A stretch of 64,000 nucleotides of DNA from Eriocheir sinensis (lineage: Eukaryota > Arthropoda > Malacostraca > Decapoda > Varunidae). The notes under the pieces were generated by a model. That model saw only the letters and a program-made list of their open reading frames with translations, ran no database searches and was not told the origin of the DNA. The position numbers and the translations under genes are program-made. The DNA lies in NCBI RefSeq assembly GCF_024679095.1, contig NC_066518.1, forward strand, positions 2,905,449 to 2,969,448, written 5' to 3'. Shown one piece after another: positions 26,087-35,700 of this stretch (position 1 is the stretch's first letter; each line of letters begins with the position of its first letter).

Positions 26087-26335
26087 TTGGTGAAGTCCGG
26101 TGTTCATCAAGGCAGTGTCCTGGGGCCTTTGTTGTTTACTTTATTTTCCAGTGATATCAGGGGAGGCATATACTTCAAAATATTGGAATATACTAATGAC
26201 ATATCACTTTATACTACCATCTCCTCCCCCCAACACAGAGTATCAGCAGCCACTGTTTTGGAAGAGGATGTTTCCAGAATTCATTTTTGGTGTACTCAGT
26301 GGGGGATGAAGTTGAATCCTTTGAAATCCCAGGAT
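26087..26335 (+). pseudogene. Reverse-transcriptase fragment of a non-LTR retrotransposon, catalytically dead
   Basis: About 80 codons cover three consecutive reverse-transcriptase motifs. They are SGVHQGSVLGPLLF (the conserved QGSVLGPLLF block), YTNDISLYTTI at the catalytic FADD/YADD position, and WGMKLNPLKSQ (the N-x-x-K-S/T block). In the catalytic box the expected A-D-D reads T-N-D, so the first catalytic aspartate is replaced. Sequence on both sides loses similarity at once, so this is an isolated decayed piece. Motif spacing suits Jockey/CR1-type LINEs; I cannot assign the clade. Confidence 0.85.
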
Positions 26336-26860
26336 ACTTGTCATATTCTAAACAACTACTGTAATTATTCTTCTAACTACAATCACCGTATCTACTTCTT
26401 ACTACTTTAACTTCACCTCTATGGTCGCAAGCTGATCACCACTACCATATCAGTATCCCCTTAAAGACAGCCTGTCCTCTCTCACTTGGACTCCTATTTA
26501 TTTCCCTAACCTTCCTTTCTTCATTTCTCCCTTCCTCCATCCCTATCCACTACCATGTCCTCCTAGCTCTTCAACAGCCTCTTCTCCTTCAGAGCCTCCT
26601 TCCTCGCCTTCTTCGTCACTCACACACTTCACTTCATCACCTCTCACTTAATAACCTTCCTCCTTCTCCTCTTCTTGGTATCTTCAACGACCCGGAGTCA
26701 CGCTCGTTTCCTCCCGCATACCTGACACCAACGGGAATAGCTTATTGAGTTCGATAGCCCCTCCTTCCGCCTCCTTTGTGTAGCTATCTTCACCTTTACA
26801 TACCTGTGCATTCCTGGGCGGATAAACAAATATCACGTTCGGTTCCCTCTTCCACGTGGC
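26336..26860. other. Pyrimidine-leaning spacer, nothing recognised
   Basis: C/T-rich DNA with short ORFs and no repeated unit that I can define. Confidence 0.45.
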
Positions 26861-27005
26861 AATGAAACGTGAGGAGCGACTAGAAACACACGGGGTAAAA
26901 GGTGAGATGAGATGAGGGAAGGAAAGGTGGTGACAATGAGACACGAGGAGGGACTAGAAACACGCGCCGGGGTGGAAGGTGGGATGAGGTGAGGAAAGGA
27001 CGAGT
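26861..27005 (+). repeat. Two-copy ~74-bp tandem duplication
   Basis: GAGGAGCGACTAGAAACAC at 26871 and GAGGAGGGACTAGAAACAC at 26945. Each is followed by GGTGAGATGAG-type sequence. Confidence 0.75.
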
Positions 27006-27374
27006 GTGGCTGCTGTTGATGACGATGATGATGGAGGACAAGGAGGAAGAGGATAAGGGAATAACCGGCGACAATGAATACGACGACCATGCAGATGACA
27101 GCGACGACGAATACACGGACCAGTAGAAGGAAAACGAAAACATAGGACGAGGGTAAAAACGACCACCGGAAACGAAGTCGACGACCAGACCACGACGACG
27201 ACGACTATACGGCGACCATCAGAAGGAAACATGTAAATAAAGAAAGCCAGGGCGACGCGAGGAACGGGGAAAGAAGAGGCAATAAAATGTTAATCAAAGG
27301 CCGCGAACTCAGACGCTTCGCGGAAATTTTTGAGACGATTCAATGGCGAGTGTTGTTGTCCTTGACGTCATACC
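27006..27374. other. GAC/GAT-rich spacer
   Basis: Loose GACGA repetition at 27020-27220 with no regular unit. Nothing else recognised. Confidence 0.45.
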
Positions 27375-27589
<215 letters not shown>

Positions 27590-27839
27590 AAAGAAAAGGA
27601 TGAGAAAAAGAATGAAAAAAATGAAAGAAAGAAAGAGAGGAAGAGAAATTTTCCAAGACAATTCATTCATCTCTTTTCCTGTGTCTCTTAGTTTACATAT
27701 TTCCCATTCTTTTCGGCTCATCCCTGCCCCCCCCTTCCCCCCCTCACCCTCTCCCTTCGATACAATTTCCTCTTTCCTGCAGCGCGAGTCTCCTTCCTTC
27801 AACAGATGTGGCAAAAAAGTTATGTTCTTCCTCTCATCT

Positions 27840-28380
27840 GTTTTGTTCTTTCCTTCTCCTCCTCCTCCTCCTCTTCCTCTTCCTCCTTCGCCTCCTTGAT
27901 TTTCTTGCATTAGTTACTCTTTTTTTTTTTCGTACTCATCTCAAGAAAAAAAAAACATCTCTTGGGTTCAAAAGCAAAAATTTGTCTTTCTTGCTGTTTG
28001 GTTTATCAGGAAATCAGGAGGAGGAGGAGGAGGAGGAGGAGGAATAAAACAAAACTGAATGAAGGCAAGAAAAACAGGGAAAAAAAAATAAAGAAATGGG
28101 ATTGAAGGTAACATTGAGGAGGAGGAAGAGATGAAGAAGGAGGAGGAAGAAGAGGAAGATGATAAAGAAAGAGGTGGAGGAGGAGGAGGAAGAAGAAGAG
28201 AAAGAAGAAGAAGAAAAGAAAGAAGAAGATGATGAAAGAGAAGAAGAAGAAAAAGAGAGAAGGAAGAAGATGATGAAGAAGAAGAAGAAGAAGAGAAAGA
28301 AGAAGAAGATGATGAAGATGAAGAAGAAGAAGAAGGAGAAAAACAAAAGAAGAAGAGGAGGGGGAGGAGGAGAAGAGAGA
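27840..28380. repeat. Opposed (CTC)n and (GGA)n/(GAA)n tracts
   Basis: CTC/CTT triplets at 27855-27890 are followed by GGA at 28016-28044 and about 270 bp of GAA/GAT/GGA triplets at 28110-28380. The two sides are complementary triplet tracts about 150 bp apart. The 136-148-codon frames are Ser/Phe- or Glu/Lys-rich artefacts. Confidence 0.93.
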
Positions 28381-28460
28381 AAAACAGGGCCCACGACACG
28401 TGTTGGCGTCGCACACGTGTCCCGGAGGAAGAGGTCCCTCGGAAATTGCTCCTGTCTCAC

Positions 28461-28462
<2 letters not shown>

Positions 28463-28523
<61 letters not shown>
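28463..28523. repeat. (AG)n microsatellite
   Basis: About 30 AG units. Confidence 0.97.
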
Positions 28524-28525
<2 letters not shown>

Positions 28526-28721
28526 AGGGAATGAAATCAATTGAACGAGTATAGCATTGGAAGATTTTCAGACCTCGCACGAGAGACAACATGTGGCGGC
28601 TGAGGGTGAATGGATTATGGGTCACAGGTGGGTCATGGAGGTGGAATGAAGGGTGGAATGCCTCGGTGGAATGCTTGATCCTAGAATGCGGGTTTTAATA
28701 CAAGGAGGAAAAGCGGAAAAG

Positions 28722-28766
28722 TGATGATGATGATGATGATGAGGAGGAGGAGGAGGAGGAGGAGGA
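28722..28766. repeat. (GAT)n(GGA)n microsatellite
   Basis: Seven GAT units followed by eight GGA units, the same order as at 11758-11855. Confidence 0.95.
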
Positions 28767-28904
28767 TTTGATACATTTATTGAGATAAACACATACATAT
28801 AACAGTATACATATATAGCCTCAAAAGGATGAAGGTACCTTTGTTGACTTCACCCGGAGGAAAAGGAAGAAAAGGAAGGAGAGTTGTATCAAGGAGATTC
28901 TGAT

Positions 28905-29222
28905 GGGTGACTGCTAAAGGGAGAGGGAAAAAAATATATGGGTAGGCCTACTGTTAGAACTTATCACAACACACACCGCCATCCCCGTTGCTCCAGGATA
29001 AAGAAAGAAAAAGAACCAAAGATATAAAGAAAGAAAGGAAAAGAAAGAAAAGCATGAAAGAAAGAGAGAGGGAGAGATAAATTTCCAAAAACATTTATTT
29101 CATTTCATCCTCGTGTCGAAGGAATGTGAAAATAGGACTGCTAAAAGGGAAGGTAAGGAAAAGTAATCTATGGGTAATGGATAGGGCTTAACACATCACA
29201 CACCACCATCCCCGTTGCTTAA
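28905..29222 (+). repeat. Two-copy ~227-bp duplication
   Basis: ACTGCTAAAGGGA and CACACACCGCCATCCCCGTT of the first copy recur as ACTGCTAAAAGGGA and CACACCACCATCCCCGTT 227 bp later. The intervening GAAAGAAAGAGAG...TTTCCAA...ATTTATT segment also resembles about 27590-27690. Confidence 0.65.
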
Positions 29223-29850
29223 GGGGGGGAGGGAGGGTGGGGTAGTAACCGCTCTTTGTCGGTGTAAAAATATTTCGGTATGTTGTCTAAATGAATCTTA
29301 GATGAATGAACGAATGAGTGAATGCTATTACGAATGAATGAATGAATAACGAACGACACTAAATGAATGGAATGCTTATTATAATTCACATTCAGACAAC
29401 AGTTCATTTTCGCGCATCCGTTCAATTTTCGTTGTTCTCGTTACAGGCACTAATTGGAACGGCACAGACACACCCACAAACGTACCCTACAGCAGGTGAA
29501 CGGCGGAAGCGAAAGCTAATCATGCAGGTAACCCAGATTGGAACACTGTGGCAGCAGCGTAACCTCTATCTCTATACCACACGCCGCCCTGCCCCCCACG
29601 GCCGCCCAAACTCCACCACGCCGCCACGCGAACGGGAATGGGGCGGAAATGGCGGCCTTGGGGGGAGGGGGGGGAGGGGGAGGGTACGAAGGGCCTCTGT
29701 TGCCGCTGCGGGAGGTCGGTGGTTCGTGCCCCCTGGAGAGTACCTGTAGGGGGATCGTGGCCTCGGGGAACGCAGAGGGGCGGAGGGGGCGCACTGAGGA
29801 GGTAGCGGTGCGGCTCCAGGGTTATTTCCGACAGGTGTGTGTATGTTTAC
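29223..29850. other. GC-rich island, no gene assigned
   Basis: From 29450 to 29830 the sequence is GC-rich with a G run of about 20 (interrupted) near 29660. A possible acceptor (CGTTACAG, ending about 29447) precedes potential donors CAG|GTGAAC (about 29495) and CAG|GTAACC (about 29527). The peptide between shows no family similarity, so I do not call an exon. Confidence 0.35.
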
Positions 29851-29854
29851 ATGT

Positions 29855-30597
29855 ATGTGTGTGTGTGTGTGTGTGTGTACATTCCTCTCAATCGGTAATC
29901 AAACAGTCTTCCTCCTCTTCCTCCTCCTCCTCTTCTTCCTCCTCTTCCTCTAGCTTCTCTTCTTTCCCCGTCTTCCACCCTTAGTACCTCGAATTCCCTC
30001 CCGTTTCCTGACCCTTTACCTAACCTCTAAGCCATTCACTTCCTATTTACCCTTCACTCTTCCCTTTCCTTACCCTACACACACCCTTCACCCTTCCCTT
30101 CCCCCCTCTATACACACCCTTCACCCTGCCCTTCCCTTCCCCCCTCTATACACACTTCTACCTGTAACGTTTTCCTGTTTCCTGAGCCTCTAAACAAATA
30201 TATAAGTCAGCCAATCAAATGCCTCAACCCTTCGTTTTCTATTTTACCCTCACCTCTTCCTCCCATATCATCATTACATATTTACTTCCCTATAACGACT
30301 CTTTCTATGCATTTCGTTTTTCTTAGTTTCCATTTGGCGTTCACTCCCTCAATCTTCTGGTAATGTTATCTTTTTTTTTTCATTTTCATTCCCTTCTCTC
30401 ATTCTCTTGTCCTGTTTTTCTTGATATTTCTTCACTTTCTGTTATTCTCTCATTCTCTTTTTTTCTCTCTTTATTTTTTCTTTCTTAGTGGCATTAATGG
30501 TTGCCTATATATTACACCCAAACCATTACCCTTTTCTATAGTTCCCCTTTATTTTTTCTCATTTCAGTCACCTTTTCTTTCTTTAATATTCATCACT
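29855..30597. other. Short (GT)n then pyrimidine-rich DNA
   Basis: Short GT run at 29855-29879, CTT/CCT-rich at 29905-29960, and repeated CACACCCTTCACCC.T.CCCTTCC units near 30077-30150. No gene. Confidence 0.55.
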
Positions 30598-30875
30598 GGT
30601 TTTCCCGCTACTCGCCGCTCCCATAAAAGACAAAAATAAAGAATAACCAAAAGAGAGATTCATTTCTTGTGGAGACGTTTATGAACACGGCTTATTTTTT
30701 TTTGTTACACCAATGGAGGCAGCTCAAGGGCATAATACGAAAAAAAAAAAGTCCGCTTGGCGCTGCTCAAGTAATAGAAAAAATAAAAAAGAATTAGAGG
30801 TCAGAGGAGAGGTCAAATTCGAATCGTGAGGTGTCTTGATTCTCCAACCCTTCGAAAGAGTTCAAGTCCTGCAAG
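30598..30875 (-). mobile_element. Two LINE 3'-end tails in tandem (sense minus)
   Basis: 30598-30660 carries CCCGCTACTCGCCGCTCC and CCAAAAGAGAGATTCATTT, a partial copy. 30694-30875 is a longer, more diverged copy that begins with the T-rich complement of poly(A), then GGAGGCAGCTCAAGGGCA. It extends into TTCGAAAGAGTTCAAGTCCT, which on the minus strand reads QDLNSFE. That resembles DLNSFKRRVE in the 51-kb LINE frame and ties the tail family to a LINE coding region. Confidence 0.7.
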
Positions 30876-31029
30876 TCTATCCTGCCTCGTGCGTCCTCTG
30901 CTCCTGTTGCTTCCTCGCCAACGCGCCCGCCCCGCCCCGCCCCGCCCCGCCCATCCCTCTCGTTGTTTACATTCCTCAGTAGGATATTTATGAAGGGTGT
31001 TATTCTCCTTCCTGCTCTCGTGTTCTCCC
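30876..31029. other. Spacer with short (CCCCG)n
   Basis: A GCGCCCGCCCCGCCCC run at about 30921-30950, otherwise ordinary. GTTCTCCC at 31022-31029 is the left target-site duplicate of the adjacent MITE. Confidence 0.6.
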
Positions 31030-31196
31030 CAACGGTGCCAGATTATCGTACTCAGCCGCTAATATTTCCCGACTTCCTACCCCGAAACTGTCTTCTGGGC
31101 TCCAATAACGAAACTCATTTATAGTTATCGTTGTTAATAGTTAGGCGTCAGAAACCGTTAAATACTATGCTCTGAGTACGATAATCTGGCAATAGT
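31030..31196. mobile_element. hAT-like MITE, copy 1 (167 bp)
   Basis: Terminal inverted repeats of about 27 bp share the core TGCCAGATTATCGTACTCAG; the right end is its complement. The insertion is flanked by an exact 8-bp direct repeat GTTCTCCC (31022-31029 and 31197-31204). An 8-bp target duplication with CA-starting termini is typical of hAT transposons. The ~110-bp interior has no coding capacity, and its AGTTATCGTT...GTTAAA segment is shared with copy 2 at 42740. Confidence 0.85.
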
Positions 31197-31204
31197 GTTC
31201 TCCC

Positions 31205-31724
31205 TTATTGTTGTACCCCGCTATCGGCATTCCTCTCCTTCCTCCCTCATATTCCGATTCCTCATTATCCTCCTCTATTTTTTCTTTCACTTCCTTGATT
31301 TTATATTTTTCATTGGTGATGCTTTTCTCTCTCCTCTTACTCTAATTTCATCACTCGTTTATTTCCTATACCTCCTCCTCCTCCTCCATCTTTTTCTTCT
31401 TCTTCTCTTTCTTATTCTTTTTCCTCCTCTTTTTTTCTTCTTCTTTTTTTTCTTCCAAGTATGAATGCACTTCTGCCCGCCACAGGTTCGGGAAAGTGGC
31501 GGCAAGCGACAGTGGGTGTGTTGTGTAGGCATATCACCGCACGGCCCCTCACCAGGACCACCACGCCCTGCAACCCCCGCCACCAGAGCCACCACCACAG
31601 CGGCCACCACCACCAATACCATCAAGCACAACTCTCGTACGAAAATGTCGCTTTACTTTGTTTTATGTATAAACGTAACATCCTGTAGTAAACTGGCAGG
31701 GTAGGATTCAGCAATTGTTGTGGA

Positions 31725-31757
<33 letters not shown>

Positions 31758-32094
31758 CATCATCATAATTTTTACTATAGGACAAGAATGTCAGCCACTC
31801 TGGAGAGTTTAAGGAACTATATACCCAATCAGGGTCACAACGGGGGAGCATTAGCCTTAGAAAAGAGCAAGTTGCCTTAGTAAAAATTACAATAACTCTA
31901 CTCTTCATGAATTGCAGGTTTTCAGCTTAACAACAACACAACATTTGGAAAGAAGTTACACAGTTTAGTTATAAGTGGAGCAAAGCCTTTAGAAAATTGA
32001 GTATTACTAAAGCGAATAGCCAAATCATGAGTTCAGTTTATATGTAAATCGTAATTTTGATATAAAGACAAAGAGTAATTAGATGACAAGCGAG
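31205..32094. other. T/C-rich then unique DNA with (TTA)n
   Basis: CTC/CTT-rich at 31370-31460, (TTA)n at 31729-31757, otherwise no repeat or gene recognised. Confidence 0.5.
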
Positions 32095-32215
32095 TCTAGC
32101 GAGGTAGTACATGAATGGATGAGGCTTAGCAGTCTTGTGGTGAGTGCCAATACTATAAACAGTCTGAAGATTGGGTGGTATGAACTCATGCATAGGAAAG
32201 GTTGGGTTAGGTCAC
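32095..32215 (+). pseudogene. Diverged LINE C-terminal tail relic
   Basis: In frame the segment reads EVVHEWMRLSSLVVSANTIN, then SLK. This parallels LVDEWNRLGSHSVGANTIDT of the fragment at 11856. Later residues lose similarity. It is a second, more decayed copy of the same LINE tail type, about 40 codons long. Confidence 0.6.
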
Positions 32216-32485
32216 TTAGGTGGTGGTATGTTAACGGGGGCCGCCATGTTTGAGGTAACTGCTCTCTTCCAGACTCGTTAAGTTTTATTCGTTTGTTTTC
32301 ATTTCAGCTTAACTTCCCTCCTTTATTCCTATTACTGGACGGCTGGTAGCATCAAAATAATATTACCAATTCTACCAAAACATTTTATCTTCAGACCAAA
32401 ATAAATTATACTCCTTAGCGTTCCATATTATACACTAAAAAAAGAATAGAGATCAATTAACGTGCGTCGCGTGTACTAAGTCATC

Positions 32486-32489
<4 letters not shown>

Positions 32490-32526
<37 letters not shown>
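32490..32526. repeat. (AC)n microsatellite
   Basis: About 18 AC units. Confidence 0.96.
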
Positions 32527-32530
<4 letters not shown>

Positions 32531-32769
32531 CCACACATAACTAGTGCAACCCAGAATTTTTTGCTCTTGCCTTTCCGTCGCTCATGTGATATTAATACAC
32601 CTCATACCGATGAATTCCGCCTTATTCTTACGATACTGGTGCCTGTTTTCATACGCGGCTCGTTTTCATGAGATATCTACCCGCTGTTGTCTCTGCGTCT
32701 GTTTATTTTTTTAACTAATTGTCTACATTGTAATTTCCTGGCTGTGTATTTGTTCTTTCATGGTTGTTT

Positions 32770-33011
32770 GTCTGTCTGTCTGTCTGTCTGTCTGCTCTCT
32801 CTCTCTCTCTCTCTCTCCTTCCACTTTAACATTTTCCCTCACATAATATATTCTTTTTTTCTGTTTTTCTATCTTTTCTCTCTCTTTTTAAATTCATCCT
32901 TCTTTCCTGTCGAATAATATATATATTCTCTCTCCTCTCCACTTTTTTTTTCTTCCCTTGTTTCTCCTCCATACGAAGACGATGTTGTCTGTTTGTGTGT
33001 CTGTCGGTCTG

Positions 33012-33091
<80 letters not shown>
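32770..33091 (+). repeat. (TCTG)n(CT)n plus second (CT)n in a dispersed unit
   Basis: TCTG/CT at 32770-32818 and CT at 33013-33091 flank a ~190-bp segment. It contains TTTAACATTTTCCCTCACAT, TAATATATTCT and CTCCATACGAAGACGATG. The last motif recurs at about 15152 and, complemented, at about 55965, next to other CT/AG loci. Confidence 0.8.
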
Positions 33092-33095
<4 letters not shown>

Positions 33096-33519
33096 CTTCA
33101 GTCATGCATTCACGGGATCGATCTCTTTGCATCCGGTTCAGTTCATTTTCCTTGGCATGTGAGCGACGCAGCCGTTCAGTTTTGCCTCATTTCTGCAACC
33201 TCCTGCCCTCCCTCCCTTCCTTCCCCCTTTCCTGCCGACCTGCCTCTCCTCACCACACGTGTGCCACATACAATAAACAAAGCAACGTGCAAGTCCCCTC
33301 ACACCCCCGCCACCACAAACACCTCGCACCAGGCCGGATTTTAGTGGTTAGAATGAGCAGCGAGAGGAAGAGTTTACAAGGATGAGTCTTTGTCCTCGTC
33401 TGCCGTGACCCATAATTTTCTCTCTTTTTATATTATGTTAGGTCGATGTTTGCCTTACTTTATATAGGTGGCTTTGTCTTCGTCAGTCTTGGCCTAAATT
33501 TTTCTTGTTTTGTTTGTTT
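33092..33519. other. Unique DNA, nothing recognised
   Basis: A frame of 128-130 codons extends from the CT repeat into this segment (to about 33385). Without the repeat only about 80 unremarkable codons remain. Confidence 0.5.
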
Positions 33520-33660
33520 TTATGTAAGGATGTTGTTTACTTCACTGTCTGTCTTCCGTTGTTTTACCGTCTGTTTTTAGACTTTTTTGTGGCTTTTCGC
33601 TCTCCGTGCATATATATAGAATGTTTTTCCATCCTGATTTTGTTTGTCATTTCCCAATTA
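33520..33660 (+). repeat. Dispersed repeat 'GGCTTTTCGCTCTCC', copy 1
   Basis: Shares TTTTTATGTAAGG, GTTTACTTCACT.TCTGTCTTC, GTGGCTTTTCGCTCTCCGTG and ATAGAATGTTTTTCCATCCT with about 34985-35130, roughly 80% identical. This copy stops at a (TTA)n array. Confidence 0.75.
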
Positions 33661-33663
<3 letters not shown>

Positions 33664-33739
<76 letters not shown>

Positions 33740-33763
33740 TGTTCTTGTTTCTTGTTGCTACTG

Positions 33764-33795
<32 letters not shown>
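33664..33795. repeat. (TTA)n then (CTA)n array
   Basis: About 72 bp of TTA, a 30-bp link, then about 30 bp of CTA running into the T-rich start of a LINE tail. Confidence 0.96.
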
Positions 33796-33796
<1 letters not shown>

Positions 33797-33940
33797 TTTT
33801 TTTACAACAAAGGAGACAGCTCAAGGGCACAAAGAAAGGAAACAATAAAAAAAAAAGCCCGCTACTCGCTGCCCCTAAAAACAAGAATCAAAAGAGGTGG
33901 CCGAAAGAGAGGTCAATTTCGGAAGGAGAGGTATCCTGAT
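33796..33940 (-). mobile_element. LINE 3'-end tail, sense minus, bounded by (TAC)n
   Basis: Begins TTTTTTTTTACAACAAAGG, continues AGACAGCTCAAGGGCACAAA, AAGCCCGCTACTCGCTGC, AAAAGAGGTGGCCGAAAGAG and ends at GTATCCTGAT. A CTA array lies on one side and a TAC array (33941-34011) on the other. It could have inserted into a pre-existing triplet array. Confidence 0.8.
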
Positions 33941-34011
33941 ACTACTACTACTACTACTACTACTACAACTACTACTACTACTACTACCACTACTACTACT
34001 ACTACTACTAT
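33941..34011. repeat. (TAC)n trinucleotide array
   Basis: About 24 TAC units with CAAC and CCAC interruptions. Confidence 0.95.
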
Positions 34012-34463
34012 AGTCGCCACACACTTATAAGCAGCGGCAAAGCTCTGTTTAAGGCTTTACTGGAAGACTGCGGCAAATCTCACGGAAGGCACGATGTTAA
34101 AAAATGTACAAAAAAACGCGTCATTTCCCGGAAGTGTCTCAAAACTGGTTGACATGCAGCACAACATGTCATCTCTCTATAGCACCTCCCACCACTCACA
34201 TCAGCGTTGACAGATGTTTACGGTCTTGTCACCTACATGTCAGCTCGCCCTCAATTTTCTTGATGTTAGTTGGGGCCGAAAGGTGGATGATGTCTGTTTA
34301 TGCTTTTCTAATTTCAGACTTTTTATTCTGTTTTGTTTTAGTATCCATTTTTTTTGTGTGTGTTCTTCAAGGTGGATTGTCACGACAGCTATCGAGCCCC
34401 ACCTGCCCGGGTTTGTTATTTGGAGTTTGCTCTCCTAGGTGGACTGCCTACCACGATTACCGA
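34012..34463. other. Unclassified segment, possibly repetitive
   Basis: Ends in a GC-balanced stretch (TCGAGCCCCACCTGCCCGGG...CCTAGGTGGACTGCC) that abuts an (AAT)n/(TAC)n array. It looks like the end of a dispersed element, but I see only one copy here. Confidence 0.3.
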
Positions 34464-34505
34464 ATAATAATAATAATAAAAATAATAATAATAATAAAAA
34501 ATAGA

Positions 34506-34539
<34 letters not shown>

Positions 34540-34592
34540 GTGACCACTAACACTACTACTACTACTACTACCACTACTACTACTACTACTAC
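34464..34592. repeat. (AAT)n and two (TAC)n arrays
   Basis: AAT at 34464-34502, then TAC at 34507-34540 and 34550-34592 separated by about 10 bp. Confidence 0.95.
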
Positions 34593-34594
34593 CA

Positions 34595-34660
34595 TAATTG
34601 TTCTGTGTGTTGTTTCTGCTGTTAATGAGGCGTCAGATGAGCCCCCCCAAAAAAGAGAAA
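34595..34660 (+). repeat. Partial dispersed repeat end, 'GAGGCGTCAGATGAGCCCC'
   Basis: GTGTGTTGTTTCTGCTGTTA, ATGAGGCGTCAGATGAGCC and a C/A-rich tail match the 3' part of 34985-35195. Confidence 0.65.
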
Positions 34661-34984
34661 AGAAAGAAAGGAACCAACATTTTCTTGCTAAATCCTTGCT
34701 TGTTAGAAAGAATTGGAGTCGTCAGCTGGCAAAGAGAAAAGCGATGAAGAAAAAAAGGACAATCATAAAGGAGAGAAGTGTAATGAAGGACAATTAGAAA
34801 AAAACAAGTGAGAAAAATCGTGTCCGCGGCAACGTGGGAGGGAACCGGAAAAGCGGGCGGGAAAAAACCGGAAAAATGGTTGACAGAAAGTGACGTGTGC
34901 GGGGGAGGGCGACTACTGAGGCGAATTTGTTTTAATGAGGCGGAGGTCAGCTTTTGTTTGCTTTATGCTTTAACGCCTGGATTG

Positions 34985-35195
34985 TTTTTTTATGTAAGGC
35001 CGTTCGTTGTTTACTTCACTATCTGTCTTCAGTTGTCTTTCCTTCTGTTTTTGGACTTCTTGTATTTTTGTGGCTTTTCGCTCTCCGTGTATAAATATAG
35101 AATGTTTTTCCATCCTGATTTTTTTGTGTGTGTTGTTTCTGTTGTTTATGAGGCGCCAGATGAGCCCCCCCCCCAAAAAAAAAAGAATGAAATAG
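34985..35195 (+). repeat. Dispersed repeat 'GGCTTTTCGCTCTCC', copy 2
   Basis: Fuller copy of the element at 33520. After TTCCATCCTGATTTTTTTG it continues through TTTATGAGGCGCCAGATGAG, C9 and A11. The A-rich end suggests a retroposed element. Confidence 0.75.
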
Positions 35196-35700
35196 AGGAC
35201 CCCGCAAATAACACAAAAAAAACAGGCCTAGTTTTTGTAATTACATAGTTCATGGTAGCCTTCAACACCATATATCGTCACCGTCATAAAATAATTGCCT
35301 AAGTCATTTTTTCGCGATTTCCAGGTTTTTGTTTATATCATTTTTTTTTTTTTTACATGTGACGCCCATTTTTGTATAGTTGCTTTTGTTATTCAGGGTT
35401 TGAGTGTTCTAATGATAATGATAATGTTCTAATGTTCAAATGAGATAATGACAGTTATTTTCTTATTTCCTGAAAAGTAGAAAATAATGACTTCAGGGGT
35501 TTCTTTACGCAAGTGACGGTGTGGTACTATTTTTCAACACCCTATGCTACTATTTTATGTTTTTTCGGCCCTAATTTTCAGACGCTTTCGACTACGACAA
35601 CAAATATTTTCAGAAGCCAAAAAGTAGATTAGCCAAGTTCTCATGAGGGTTTTCCACATTCACAGAGTAGAAGTATGACCCAAGTGGTTGTGTGAACGAG
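35196..35700. other. AT-rich unique DNA
   Basis: T run near 35341-35354 and a small GATAAT duplication near 35413. No gene. Confidence 0.5.

Noticed and set aside
29440..29530. Possible short exon between an acceptor-like CGTTACAG and donor-like CAG|GTGAAC
   Set aside because: The signals are common by chance, the ~50-80-bp interior has no recognisable peptide, and no partner exon is visible.
30921..30950. (CCCCG)n as a promoter GC box cluster
   Set aside because: A pure short pentanucleotide repeat with no other core-promoter element or nearby exon.
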